DNA of 24,329 nt. Source: an uncultured Eggerthella sp. (lineage in GTDB: Bacteria > Actinomycetota > Coriobacteriia > Coriobacteriales > Eggerthellaceae). This document shows, piece by piece, positions 1-8,052 of this stretch (position 1 is the first letter of the stretch; the number at the start of each line of letters is the position of its first letter). Location of the stretch: contig URVA01000011.1 of the NCBI GenBank assembly GCA_900551155.1, positions 1-24,329 of the forward strand, written 5' to 3'. Made by a program: the position numbers and the translations under genes. The notes under the pieces are model-generated. The model did no database searches. It was not told the DNA's origin and saw only the letters and a list, made by a program, of their open reading frames with translations.

Positions 1-2
1 TG

Positions 3-1115
3 GATCCATTCTTTGAAAAGACGCTGGGCACTGTTTTGAAGACAGGCATTACCTTGCAGGATAAGGCACCAGGAACTCAGACCAAGTATGGCTTCCGTCG
101 TATGGGTAAAGGTGAATTTGCGCTGGCAACGAATTCTGTGGCAGAGTGCGTAAAGGGCGCAAAGCTTATCATTGTCGGCATTCCTTCTGTGGCCCACGAA
201 ATTTTCTTCAAGGAATTAATTCCTCATTTGGAAGATGGCCAGATTATTCACATTATTCCTGACAACTATGGTTCGCTGAAATTGCGCAAAATGATGCGTG
301 AAGCTGGCTGCACCAAGGATGTCATTATTGGTGGCTGGTCATCTGCCCCTTATGGTACGCGCGTAGATACTGAAGGTGGCGTAATGAAGCCTACCTGCAG
401 CTTGGTATATCGTGCCATTACCCTGCGCGGTGCTGCGCTTCCCGCAAAGGATACGGAAGATTTCGTAGAAAGTTCTAAAGCTCTCGGCTGCTTTGATGCT
501 ATCACCCAAGGCGATGGCGCTGTTTGTGGCGATACCGTTTTGGACATCGGCTTTTCTAACGTAAATCCTGTAATCCATGTACCAGGTACGGTGCTGGGCG
601 TTTCTACGATGGAAAACTTCAGCACGGTTTTGGGTAAGAACATTCACGATTACAGCATTTATTCTCATTCTTTCTGTCCTTCCATTAGCGAAGTACAGTA
701 CCAGTTCTATAACGAAGAAATTGCTCTGGCAGAAGCAATTGGTGTAGGCATTCAGCCTTTCAAGAAGGAAGTATTCTTCCAGCGCACGAGCGTTTTGGGT
801 GAAGAATACATGGGCGAAGGTTGCATTGTTCCTTTCGAAGAAGAATGGGAAGTAGGATACGCAACGGGTCCTTTCACTATTAAGAATCGTTATGTAACCG
901 AAGATGTTCCTGTGGGTTGCCATGTCTATCACGAACTGGGTAAAAAGTTCGGCGTTCCAACGCCCGTAATTGATTCTATGATTGTTCTTGGCGGCGTAAT
1001 GAATAAGACCGATTACATGGCAACGGGTCTGACTCTGGAAGATTTGGGCATTGCTCATTTGGACAAGGATCAGCTACTCGCATATTTGCATGAAGGTGAA
1101 TACGTAGAGGCTTAA
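3..1115 (+). CDS. NAD/NADP octopine/nopaline (opine) dehydrogenase family protein, 5'-truncated by window edge
   Basis: The reading frame is already open at base 3, so the gene starts before the window; the TTG at 36 is only an internal codon. The missing part should hold the Rossmann GxGxxG motif. What remains fits the rest of the family: a segment ending the nucleotide-binding domain (AKLIIVGIPSVAHE, then LEDGQIIHIIPDNYG), followed by the helical octopine-dehydrogenase domain with NPVIHVPGTVLG and an E-x2-LAEAIGVG helix. Known members reduce the imine formed between an amino acid and a 2-oxoacid, or run the reverse oxidation. The substrate cannot be read from the sequence. The next gene, on the same strand after about 190 bp, is an Asp/Glu-racemase-type enzyme, which suggests amino-acid metabolism. 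Family assignment is fairly firm, exact function is not. Confidence 0.8.
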   Translation, partial: DPFFEKTLGTVLKTGITLQDKAPGTQTKYGFRRMGKGEFALATNSVAECVKGAKLIIVGIPSVAHEIFFKELIPHLEDGQIIHIIPDNYGSLKLRKMMREAGCTKDVIIGGWSSAPYGTRVDTEGGVMKPTCSLVYRAITLRGAALPAKDTEDFVESSKALGCFDAITQGDGAVCGDTVLDIGFSNVNPVIHVPGTVLGVSTMENFSTVLGKNIHDYSIYSHSFCPSISEVQYQFYNEEIALAEAIGVGIQPFKKEVFFQRTSVLGEEYMGEGCIVPFEEEWEVGYATGPFTIKNRYVTEDVPVGCHVYHELGKKFGVPTPVIDSMIVLGGVMNKTDYMATGLTLEDLGIAHLDKDQLLAYLHEGEYVEA

Positions 1116-1307
1116 CGTTTTTGCAGGCTGAAGTCATTCGATCTTTTCGAAGAGTTTCAAATCGGCTGGCTAGTTAAATTTCTCTGTTGAATTGTTTGAG
1201 TTTTGGTTAGTGGTTGGGGCTGTTGCAAAATGGTTCCAGCCACTTTGTTTTCGGAAACATAGCTGCTTTAGGAAACAAGTTTTTTAAGGAACAAAAAGGA
1301 GTTGTTC

Positions 1308-2084
1308 ATGTCGGTATCTTGGAAAGGCGCATATGGCGCTATTACAAATGAAGCTGCGCGCCGTGGGATTTTTGAACTTCCCCCTCGTTATACCAGCGGT
1401 CAAGCGCTAGGCATTATTGCGGTTGATCTGGATTACCCCAAGGTTCCTGGCAATGTAGTAAATGCTACGACCTATGATTTTCCTGTTTTGTATGAAATGG
1501 TTTCGTTCGAAATTGAGCAGCTCTTTGCGGGGGATCCTAACATTAAAGAACAGGTAATAGCGGCTGCGAAAAAGCTTGAAGCCGAAGGTGTTCGCGCCAT
1601 TATAGGCGCCTGTGGATATTTTGCTCATTTTCAAAAAGATGTTGCTGCTGCGGTAGGCGTGCCTGTGTTCATGTCGAGCTTGTGCCAGCTGGCTACTATT
1701 AAAACGTGGCTTCCTTCTGATAGGAAAATTGCAGTGTTTGCTGCTGATGGTGCGAGCATTAATGATGAATTCCTCGCAAATGTTAATACCACTACCGAAC
1801 AAATTGTGGTGGTCAATGTGGGCGATATGGAAAGCTTTGCGCCTATTCGTTGGGGCAAGGGTCCCTTAAATAATGGCTTACTTGAAGATGATTTGTGTAC
1901 TCTTGCGAAAAAGATATGCGAAGAGCATCCCGAAGTGGACGCAATTCTGCTTGAATGCAGCGATTTGCCACCCTATGCTGCTGCAATTCAGCGCGCAACA
2001 GGTTTGCCCGTGTTTGATTTTATTACCCTAGCAAAATGGGTTGAAAGCGTTGTTGTTCAGCGCCCCTATTACGGCATGATGTAA
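1308..2084 (+). CDS. Aspartate/glutamate (hydantoin) racemase superfamily protein
   Basis: A 258-residue cytosolic protein of the cofactor-independent Asp/Glu/hydantoin racemase superfamily. The two catalytic cysteines are in place: Cys102 in the IIGACGYF segment and Cys217 in ILLECSDLPPY, each at the end of a hydrophobic strand as in the family. The two-cysteine mechanism removes and re-adds the alpha proton, though members also include maleate isomerases and decarboxylases. I chose ATG 1308 because AAGGAG lies six bases upstream; the TTG at 1302 abuts that site. The gene follows an opine-dehydrogenase-like gene in the same direction, so the two may act on the same amino-acid-derived substrate. 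No obvious terminator separates them. Substrate unknown. Confidence 0.8.
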   Translation: MSVSWKGAYGAITNEAARRGIFELPPRYTSGQALGIIAVDLDYPKVPGNVVNATTYDFPVLYEMVSFEIEQLFAGDPNIKEQVIAAAKKLEAEGVRAIIGACGYFAHFQKDVAAAVGVPVFMSSLCQLATIKTWLPSDRKIAVFAADGASINDEFLANVNTTTEQIVVVNVGDMESFAPIRWGKGPLNNGLLEDDLCTLAKKICEEHPEVDAILLECSDLPPYAAAIQRATGLPVFDFITLAKWVESVVVQRPYYGMM

Positions 2085-2145
2085 AGTTGTGCTGCGAAAG
2101 CGATGCGGGGGAGAGCGTGCGAAAATGGCAAGACGCAACAAATAG

Positions 2146-2616
2146 TTACGCTTTTACTGGTCTAGGCATTACGTATTTGATACCCGTTTTTTGAGAGAGC
2201 TTTACGACGGTAGATGCTGCCTGGACCAATTCCTTGATTTCCTCATCGCTTAGTCCATCAAGATTAGCTTGGAGGGTCATGTTGAGTTCGCGTACATGAT
2301 CATCAAGCATAAGAATGGCAGTATCGGTAAGATGCGCAATTACCATGCGGCGGTTCTCTTCGCTGCGTTCACTTACTATAAGATCATTTTCGCGAAGTCC
2401 ATGAATAGCGCGCGTTGCTTGTTCGGGTGCAATATAGACTTTCGCACTGAGGGTGGACATATTCATTGGACCTTCAGAATAGAGCGCCATTAGGATATCC
2501 ATTTGTGTTTTAGTAACGGGAACGGGCAGGGAAGCAGGCACAATAGTTCGCTTGAATAGCTCGTTAAAGTAAAACGAAGCCTGAATGAGTGATTGAGCAT
2601 CTTCGTTGCTGATCAT
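2146..2616 (-). CDS. MarR family transcriptional regulator
   Basis: A 156-residue winged-helix protein. The recognition region reads TKTQMDILMALYSEGPMNM then LSAKVYIAPEQATRAIHGLRENDLI, followed by the wing (ERSEENRRMVIAHLT) and a C-terminal dimerisation helix pair with LSDEEIKELVQAASTVV. I place the start at ATG 2616, with AGGA eight bases upstream, rather than the TTG at 2640. It is divergent from an MFS exporter and the gap carries three related operator-like sites, so it most likely represses both itself and the exporter until a small ligand binds. The ligand is unknown. Confidence 0.85.
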   Translation of the reverse strand: MISNEDAQSLIQASFYFNELFKRTIVPASLPVPVTKTQMDILMALYSEGPMNMSTLSAKVYIAPEQATRAIHGLRENDLIVSERSEENRRMVIAHLTDTAILMLDDHVRELNMTLQANLDGLSDEEIKELVQAASTVVKLSQKTGIKYVMPRPVKA

Positions 2617-2660
2617 GATCGTAGTCCTGCCTGTCTTCAAATATTTAGATTTTCTTACTT

Positions 2661-2715
2661 TTGATTATCGTCTATTGACATTCGTCAAGTGTCCCATAAA
2701 CTTGATAATCGTCAA
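2661..2715. promoter_or_regulatory. Triplicated MarR-type operator between regulator and exporter
   Basis: Three related 14-mers are visible: TTGATTATCGTCTA (2661-2674), TTGACATTCGTCAA (2675-2688) and TTGATAATCGTCAA (2702-2715). The last sits in a perfect 8-bp inverted repeat, AAACTTGA/TCAAGTTT at 2698-2719. A plausible plus-strand promoter overlaps them, TTGACA at 2675 with TAAACT 16 bases later, so binding would block transcription. Binding by the adjacent MarR protein is inferred from position. Confidence 0.65.
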
Positions 2716-2835
2716 GTTTTGAAACTAAGTGTATTTCACTCTGCGCGCTTGGGCAAGACAGGGTGCTTATTAGGAAAATACACCACAAACGTTGAGACAA
2801 AGCTAATCCGTATTCGATATTGAAAGCGAGAACAA

Positions 2836-4752
2836 TTGGCTCCCCTAGGTTTAACGAATGAACAAAGAAACATGGTAATGGTGCTGCTCTGTGGTGCGGT
2901 TCTGGTTGTTTTGAATCAGACGCTGCTTTCGCCTGCTTTGCCTTCTATCATGCAACACTTGAACGTAGATGCTACAACGGTTCAATGGCTCACTTCGGCT
3001 TATGCACTGGTAGAAGCGGTGGTAATTCCTCTGGCAGCATGGTTTATGGGGCGCTTTAGTACACGTGTGCTGTTTATTGGCGGTATGGCGCTTTTTGGGG
3101 CGGGCAGTTTAGTCGCGGCAATCGCACCTATTTTCGCGGTGCTGTTAGTTGGCCGTATCATGCAGGCTATGGCTACGGGCGTCATGATGGTTATGGTTAT
3201 GTCGCTGATTCTGCTTACTTTTCCGCGCGAAAGTCGTGGTAAAGCAATGGGCCTGGTCAGCTTAGTTATTGGCTTTGCTCCTGCTATTGGCCCAACTCTT
3301 GGTGGCTTGCTTGTTGATATGGTCGGTTGGCGTGCGCTGTTTTGCATCGTGGTTGTATTTTCGGCGCTCATTATTCTGTTCGCTGCTCGCGCATTAAAGA
3401 ATCGTGAAGGATTTCCCCGTACTTCTGCCGATGCGCTTTCGATCATTTTCTCTTCTATTGGTTTAGCTTCCTTGTTGTACGGATTGTCTTCCTTTGCTTC
3501 TTCGGATCATGTGGAAGTATGTATTGCGCTTATGATTGTCGGCTTGGTGTTTGTCGGTCTTTTTGTGCGGCGTCAATTCAAAATCGAAGAGCCAATGCTT
3601 CGTTTAGAGGTTTTATATAGCCGTCGTTATCGTATGGCGTTTATTGTGTGCGCTTTGCTGCAGGCAATACTTATTGGCTTGAGCGTAATTATGCCGCTTT
3701 ATATCCAGAATGTTCTTGGATACTCTGCAACAATTAGCGGTTTAGCTACGTTGCCTGGTGCGTTGCTCGGTGCAGTAGCTGGCTTGGTTGGTGGTAAAAT
3801 TTTCGACCAACATGGCGTGCGTGGTGTTGCGCTTGGTGGTGTGGCGGCATTGTTTATCGGCTGCATCGGAATGTTCTTCTATGCAATTGATAGCTCGATG
3901 ATTTTAGTTGTTGCAGCAAATATGGTTACCTGCGGTTCGCTGCAGATTCTGTTTACTCCTATCAATACGTGGGGCGTGAATTCACTTAAAAATGAATTGG
4001 TGCAGCACGCTACCGCTACTACCAATACGGTAAATCAGGTAGGTGCTTCACTCGGTACCGCGCTTATTATGTCGTTCAGCGCCCTGGGAACTTCTATGGC
4101 ACCAGATGGCAGTGAGCTTGAACGAATCTTTTATGGCTACCACTGGTCTTTCACGGCAGTATTAGTGCTTGGCGCTATCGCTTTGCTCCTTGTTGTACTC
4201 TTTATTCGTAATATGAAGTCGGATGTAGTTCCTTCTGCGGCGAAACCTCAAGCTCAGGAAAAGGAGGGGATCGATGTGTATCAAACCGTTGGGGAAGTTA
4301 TGGATACGAACCCTGTAGTTGTTCCTCTCGATTCTCCCATGAGTGCTGCTGCGAAAATAATTGCTGGAGCTAATGCAAGCGGTGCGGTAATCGTTGACAA
4401 TAAGGGAATGGCTCGCGGATTTATTTCCAATAGTGATATCTTGCGATTCTTTGGTGACGAATCTCGTTTGATTATGGGTACTGCGGGATTTGTTGTGCTG
4501 CGAGAGCTTGATAACGAAGATGTTCGTAAGCAAATTGCACGCATGAAAGATATTCAGGTTGCCGATGTTGCTACGAAAAAGGTTATTGGTGTTTCTCCTG
4601 ATACCAATCTTGGTGAAGCTTGTAAGCTGTTAGCTGAAAAGCGCTTGAAGTTGCTGCCAGTGCTAGACGAAGGTAAATTGGTGGGCGTTGTCCACCGCAG
4701 CAGCTTGCTTCGCCTTATTGCTGAAGTATTGGAAGAGGATAAACAAGATTAA
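2836..4752 (+). CDS. MFS (DHA2/EmrB-QacA-type) exporter with C-terminal tandem CBS domains
   Basis: A 638-residue inner-membrane protein. About the first 460 residues are a 14-helix-type major facilitator: LNQTLLSPALP matches the DHA2 first-helix motif, GRFSTRVLFIGG is motif A, and GFAPAIGPTLGG is motif C, typical of drug/proton antiporters. After a linker at about residue 465-480 come two CBS modules: VGEVMDTNPVVVP to FISNSDILRFF (about 487-545), and VADVATKKVIGVSP to GVVHRSSLLRLI (about 575-632). CBS pairs usually bind adenine nucleotides and gate the attached domain. TTG 2836 is the likely start since it keeps a short LTNEQRN leader before helix 1; the ribosome site is weak, and ATG 2872 is an alternative. 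Divergent MarR regulator and operator suggest inducible efflux. Substrate unknown. Confidence 0.85.
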   Translation: MAPLGLTNEQRNMVMVLLCGAVLVVLNQTLLSPALPSIMQHLNVDATTVQWLTSAYALVEAVVIPLAAWFMGRFSTRVLFIGGMALFGAGSLVAAIAPIFAVLLVGRIMQAMATGVMMVMVMSLILLTFPRESRGKAMGLVSLVIGFAPAIGPTLGGLLVDMVGWRALFCIVVVFSALIILFAARALKNREGFPRTSADALSIIFSSIGLASLLYGLSSFASSDHVEVCIALMIVGLVFVGLFVRRQFKIEEPMLRLEVLYSRRYRMAFIVCALLQAILIGLSVIMPLYIQNVLGYSATISGLATLPGALLGAVAGLVGGKIFDQHGVRGVALGGVAALFIGCIGMFFYAIDSSMILVVAANMVTCGSLQILFTPINTWGVNSLKNELVQHATATTNTVNQVGASLGTALIMSFSALGTSMAPDGSELERIFYGYHWSFTAVLVLGAIALLLVVLFIRNMKSDVVPSAAKPQAQEKEGIDVYQTVGEVMDTNPVVVPLDSPMSAAAKIIAGANASGAVIVDNKGMARGFISNSDILRFFGDESRLIMGTAGFVVLRELDNEDVRKQIARMKDIQVADVATKKVIGVSPDTNLGEACKLLAEKRLKLLPVLDEGKLVGVVHRSSLLRLIAEVLEEDKQD

Positions 4753-4760
4753 AAAGAGGC

Positions 4761-4970
4761 TTATAGGGCAAAAACGTGTTCCGTAGTGCGTCCCACAAGC
4801 AGGAATAACCTAAATTTTTCTAAGAGCGCGATGATGTTTTCCATGGCTGTGGTCAGTTCATCGCGTTCTTTATTTGTAAGGCACTGGAGGCGGTTTTCAA
4901 ACTCAAGAGCACTTACTTTTAGGTGAGTTTCAATAAGGCTCTTGCCTTGAACGGTAAGAGAAACTTTATA
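4761..4970 (-). pseudogene. Remnant of a second MarR regulator (C-terminal part only)
   Basis: Reading the minus strand gives 69 codons ending in TAA at 4763-4761. The peptide has a MarR C-terminal signature: VSLTVQGKSLIE (end of the wing and start of the dimer helix), then LTNKERDELTTAMENIIALLEK. An in-frame TAA at 4973-4971 stops the frame upstream, there is no usable start codon or ribosome site, and the DNA-binding domain is absent. It lies downstream of the Nudix gene on the same strand and is convergent with the MFS exporter. It looks like a decayed regulator, possibly an old duplicate or a former partner of the exporter. Confidence 0.6.
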
Positions 4971-4982
4971 TTAGTAAGCTAT

Positions 4983-5555
4983 TTATCGATGTAGCTTTGC
5001 TAGTAATTTTGCATAGATGTGTTCTCTGATCCAGGGTTCATCTGAAAGAGAAATAACATCCTTTAGGGGCACCCACTTTACGTCGCTATTTTCATCGGGC
5101 TTTTTGCGGAGAGGCTCCAGTTTATCTGCTTCAACTAAGTAGGTAACATTGAGGTGTAAATGTGAACTTATGTATTGTCCGCGTTTTTCGTGTCCATCGA
5201 CCGTAAGCACTTCGAGTGAAAAGATGGGACTTGCGGGAGCTTTTTTCCATGGAACTAGGCGAGCGTGCGCAATGCCTGTTTCTTCTTGCAGTTCGCGAAG
5301 TGCAACTGCTTGTAAGTCTTCACAGCCATCGGCATGTCCGCCAATCCAACTCCATGACTTATAAATGTTATGGAATACCATAACGGTGTTTTCTCGCTCT
5401 TTATCAACCACCCATGCTGAACAAGTGAAATGAGCTTGGGCGCTGCGATTGAAACAATCGGCGTCGTTTTCTAAAGCATCCAGTAGTATTTGTTTGTCCT
5501 TTTCTTCCTGCTCGTTGAAAGCTTCAAAAGAAAGTATTTCATCGTGCAAAGTCAT
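4983..5555 (-). CDS. Nudix hydrolase
   Basis: A 190-residue cytosolic protein with a textbook Nudix box from Gly73 to Ile95: G-x5-E79-x7-R87-E88-L-x-E91-E92-x-G94-I95. These residues bind the divalent metal that cleaves a nucleoside diphosphate linked to another moiety. WSWIGGHADG just before the box and DVKWVPLKDV near the C-terminus are also typical. The roughly 45-residue N-terminal extension before the core strand (FTCSAWVV) resembles the longer NUDIX proteins annotated only as hydrolases. The ATG start at 5555 has GGA five bases upstream. A perfect 11-bp dyad lies 40-70 bases upstream. Substrate cannot be told. Confidence 0.9.
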   Translation of the reverse strand: MTLHDEILSFEAFNEQEEKDKQILLDALENDADCFNRSAQAHFTCSAWVVDKERENTVMVFHNIYKSWSWIGGHADGCEDLQAVALRELQEETGIAHARLVPWKKAPASPIFSLEVLTVDGHEKRGQYISSHLHLNVTYLVEADKLEPLRKKPDENSDVKWVPLKDVISLSDEPWIREHIYAKLLAKLHR

Positions 5556-5593
5556 GAGGGTCCATTTCTTAGATGGTGATGGAGTTCGATTCG

Positions 5594-5627
5594 AATTGTT
5601 TTATCTCAATCAAAGAATAAAACAATT
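5594..5627. repeat. Perfect 11-bp inverted repeat upstream of the Nudix gene
   Basis: AATTGTTTTAT at 5594-5604 and ATAAAACAATT at 5617-5627 are exact reverse complements around a 12-base loop. An 11-base palindrome, TTCGATTCGAA, sits just beside it at 5585-5595. On the minus strand the dyad covers where a promoter for the Nudix gene would lie, so an operator or a leader hairpin are both possible. It is not followed by a T-run in either direction. Confidence 0.5.
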
Positions 5628-5796
5628 ACGCATGGGTGGCATATGCAATTAATGTAAGTTTGGCATGAGTGCTATGTGCACTTTCGTTCTCTTTTTTATC
5701 GAACAAATGTGAGTAAAAGCTAGGTAAAGTAGAAATACGAAGACTAAAAAGCTTACCAGCAGGATTTAGGATTGCAATGACGGAGCTTGAAGGAAA

Positions 5797-6495
5797 ATGA
5801 TCTATGTAACAGGCGACATACATGGCGGCTTTGATATCCATAAATTATCTTCGAAAGAGCTACGAAGCGCAGGAGTGCGCATTAAAAAAGATGACTACGT
5901 CATTGTCTGCGGAGATTTCGGTTTGGTATGGGACAACAAACCTGAAGAGCGTTATTGGCGGAAATGGCTTGATGAAAAACCGTGGACTACGTTGTTTGTA
6001 GACGGTAATCACGAAAATTTTGAACTGCTGAATGCTTATCCTGTCGAAGAATGGCATGGTGGTTACATCCATCGCGTTTCCGAAAAGATCATTCATCTTA
6101 TGCGTAGGAATGTGTTTTCGCTTGAAGGTGCTACGTTCTTTGCCTTTGGTGGTGCAGCTTCTCATGATAAGGAATGGCGCTTGCCTGGTCTTTCGTGGTG
6201 GCCAGAAGAGTTACCTAGTGATGAAGAATTGCGGCAGGCAAACGACGTGCTTACGCAATGCGATAATCAAGTGGATTACATCATCAGCCACTGTGCGCCA
6301 AGTTTAATTCAGGGCAGACTAAACCCTACTTATAAAACGGATCGGCTAACCGAATACTTCGAATACGTGCGCGAAACGGTTAGATTCAAACACTGGTATT
6401 TTGGCCACTATCATGAAGATGTAGATTTCGACGACGGATTCAGTTGCTTGTTGGACAGGGTGCTTTCATTGGAATCCTGTTTCCGTACACTTTGA
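5797..6495 (+). CDS. Calcineurin-like metallophosphoesterase
   Basis: A 232-residue protein with every metal-binding motif of the family: GDIHG with Asp7 and His9, GDFG with Asp40, GNHE with Asn71 and His72, SHCAP with His165, and GHYH with His204 and His206. The fold uses a two-metal centre to cleave phosphomonoesters or phosphodiesters. The start is firm because the conserved first strand (MIYVTGDIHG) begins at ATG 5797, with AAGGA very close upstream. The 3' end overlaps the convergent ABC permease gene by 85 bp; the conserved fold ends near CLLDRV, so only a short tail lies in the overlap. Natural substrate unknown. Confidence 0.9.
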   Translation: MIYVTGDIHGGFDIHKLSSKELRSAGVRIKKDDYVIVCGDFGLVWDNKPEERYWRKWLDEKPWTTLFVDGNHENFELLNAYPVEEWHGGYIHRVSEKIIHLMRRNVFSLEGATFFAFGGAASHDKEWRLPGLSWWPEELPSDEELRQANDVLTQCDNQVDYIISHCAPSLIQGRLNPTYKTDRLTEYFEYVRETVRFKHWYFGHYHEDVDFDDGFSCLLDRVLSLESCFRTL

Positions 6496-7160
6496 ATAAG
6501 GACTCCTAAAGCTAGCAAGCAATACACAGCCCCTATCACGCAAGTAATCGTAGGCGATACGGTGGGTGCCATATTGCCAAATACGAAGCGATCAATTAGT
6601 TCGGGCGCGGCGCCAGTGGGTAATGCCCAGGGTGAAATATCTAATACGGTTTTCATGGCTGCCGCAATAACACCAATAAAGAGAATAGGGGTTCCCCAAG
6701 AAGAGGCACGCGGTTGATCGTTTAGACGCATGCCCAGCGCTACTGACACAAAGGCAACAGGCAAGGTTGTAAACAGAATAAACAGGGCGGTTTCGCACGC
6801 AAGCGCAATGTCGCGCAATACTCCGAATGCGCAAACGAGAGCAACAAATTCACTAACAACAATACAGGCAAGCGTTTTACCGACAGCGATGCTTGTACGT
6901 GATGCACCTGCTACCAGAATAGCTCGTTCTGCTCCGCGTTCACGTTCTTCTGCTAAAACGCAAACGGTTCCAATGCCGCCGATGCTGCAAACAGCCAACT
7001 GGCATAAAAAGGGCGCAGAAAACCATTCAAAGAAATGGAAGAAGTCGGTAAAAAGCAGCGCAAAGAAAATAAGCACAAATGCGGTAGCGGCCATGGAAGG
7101 ATTGGCGGCGAGCGTGCGAATTTCGTGGAAAGCTATTGCGAATACGGCACGAATTTTCAT
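6411..7160 (-). CDS. ABC-2-type transporter permease (first of two in the locus)
   Basis: A 249-residue membrane protein with about six hydrophobic segments, starting FALIFFALLFTDFF-like near residue 28 and ending with LLALGVLIQSV near 225, followed by a polar Ser/Asn/Lys tail. The cytosolic EERERGAERAILVAGASRTSI segment is the usual ABC-2 coupling motif, and the same kind of motif (EEKEKHTLRTLMLANVSAGQI) is found in the permease at 9466. It starts one base after the stop of the LytTR regulator gene, so the two are probably translationally coupled. It has no ATPase of its own on this strand and probably pairs with the ATPase at 8600. Its 3' end overlaps the metallophosphoesterase gene by 85 bp. 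Confidence 0.85.
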   Translation of the reverse strand: MKIRAVFAIAFHEIRTLAANPSMAATAFVLIFFALLFTDFFHFFEWFSAPFLCQLAVCSIGGIGTVCVLAEERERGAERAILVAGASRTSIAVGKTLACIVVSEFVALVCAFGVLRDIALACETALFILFTTLPVAFVSVALGMRLNDQPRASSWGTPILFIGVIAAAMKTVLDISPWALPTGAAPELIDRFVFGNMAPTVSPTITCVIGAVYCLLALGVLIQSVRKQDSNESTLSNKQLNPSSKSTSS

Positions 7161-7161
7161 G

Positions 7162-8052
7162 CTACTTCATCCCTAGTGTTGCCCGCATTTCTTCGGCGCG
7201 ACCCTTTGCTAGTGGAATTGAGGTGTGCGCAACATCTGAGAGCGTAAGATTAAATGAGTTACGGGTAAAACGTTCAACTTTTGCAATGCGTTGTACGTTA
7301 ACAATGTAGGAGCGGTGACATCTAAAGAAGCCAAAACGAATAAGTTCTCGTTCAAGTTCGTCTAAGGTAGAAGGAGTTTGATAAAGTTCTCCTCGTACCG
7401 AAACGTAGTTTTGACGGTTAAGACTTTCAATAAAATCAATTTCTCGTGGATCAAACAAAAGAGTTGATGTTCCCGATTTAGCCTGTACCTTACAAACGCG
7501 AACTTCGTCACCTGCAAAAATGACTTCGTCTTCAGTTTCTTGGTCGGAGTTGCTGGCGGCGTTTGGTTCGCCTTGTTTGTCCGAAGTAACTGCATTCTGA
7601 GTAGCTGCTTCATCCTGTACTGTTTGCGCGGGGAAGAAGCGTCCTTCTTCTTCCCACCACGCATCGCCTGGCATAAGCAATGCTTCGCGAAGAGGTTCGC
7701 CTACCGTAATAAAGATAGTGTCTTTTTCTGCTTCACTTGCAATCCAGCTAAGAAAAAGCGATCGCGCATCGGGCCCTAATTCCAGTAGGGGTCGTTCGCA
7801 AAACACAACTTCGGGCTCAAATAAGGCCATGCGTGCAAAATTCATTAAAGCGCGTTCTTCGGGAGTTAGTTTTGAAACCGAGGTGTTTCTTTTTTCTTTC
7901 AGTCCGAAATGATTCAGTGCTTCGTTGGCGGTTATCTTACCACCAGCCAAGCGAGCAAAAAACTTCAAGTAAGAACGAACCGTATCGCGGTCGAAGCCCT
8001 TGTCGGATTCTAGGTAAAAGGCACAGCGTTTCTTTTGATAGAAAGCGCGCAC
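7162..8052 (-). CDS. LytTR-domain regulator with degenerate ABC-ATPase N-terminal domain
   Basis: The open part encodes 296 residues. Residues about 10-125 resemble the C-terminal half of a BcrA-type ABC ATPase: SDKGFDRDTVRSYLKFFARL, then VSKLTPEERALMNFARMAL in place of the signature loop, and VVFCERPLLELG in place of Walker B, with the catalytic acid context lost and no Walker A. An acidic linker follows (about 140-175), then a LytTR DNA-binding domain (DFIESLNRQNYVSVRG, RCHRSYIVNVQRIAKVERF, IPLAKGRAEEM). It therefore reads as a DNA-binding regulator with a non-catalytic, ATPase-derived sensor. The GTG at 8052 is a poor start. The true gene probably begins at ATG 8165, with a frameshift between. 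It lies directly upstream of a permease and divergent from the rest of the exporter. Confidence 0.85.
   Translation of the reverse strand: MRAFYQKKRCAFYLESDKGFDRDTVRSYLKFFARLAGGKITANEALNHFGLKEKRNTSVSKLTPEERALMNFARMALFEPEVVFCERPLLELGPDARSLFLSWIASEAEKDTIFITVGEPLREALLMPGDAWWEEEGRFFPAQTVQDEAATQNAVTSDKQGEPNAASNSDQETEDEVIFAGDEVRVCKVQAKSGTSTLLFDPREIDFIESLNRQNYVSVRGELYQTPSTLDELERELIRFGFFRCHRSYIVNVQRIAKVERFTRNSFNLTLSDVAHTSIPLAKGRAEEMRATLGMK

Noticed and set aside
339..1058. 239-codon minus-strand ORF
   Set aside because: It is a shadow of the opine-dehydrogenase gene, with no recognisable motif and no start signal.
1201..1258. Terminator after the opine-dehydrogenase gene
   Set aside because: GGCTG/CAGCC gives only a 5-bp stem with a 14-base loop before a broken T-run, too weak to call.
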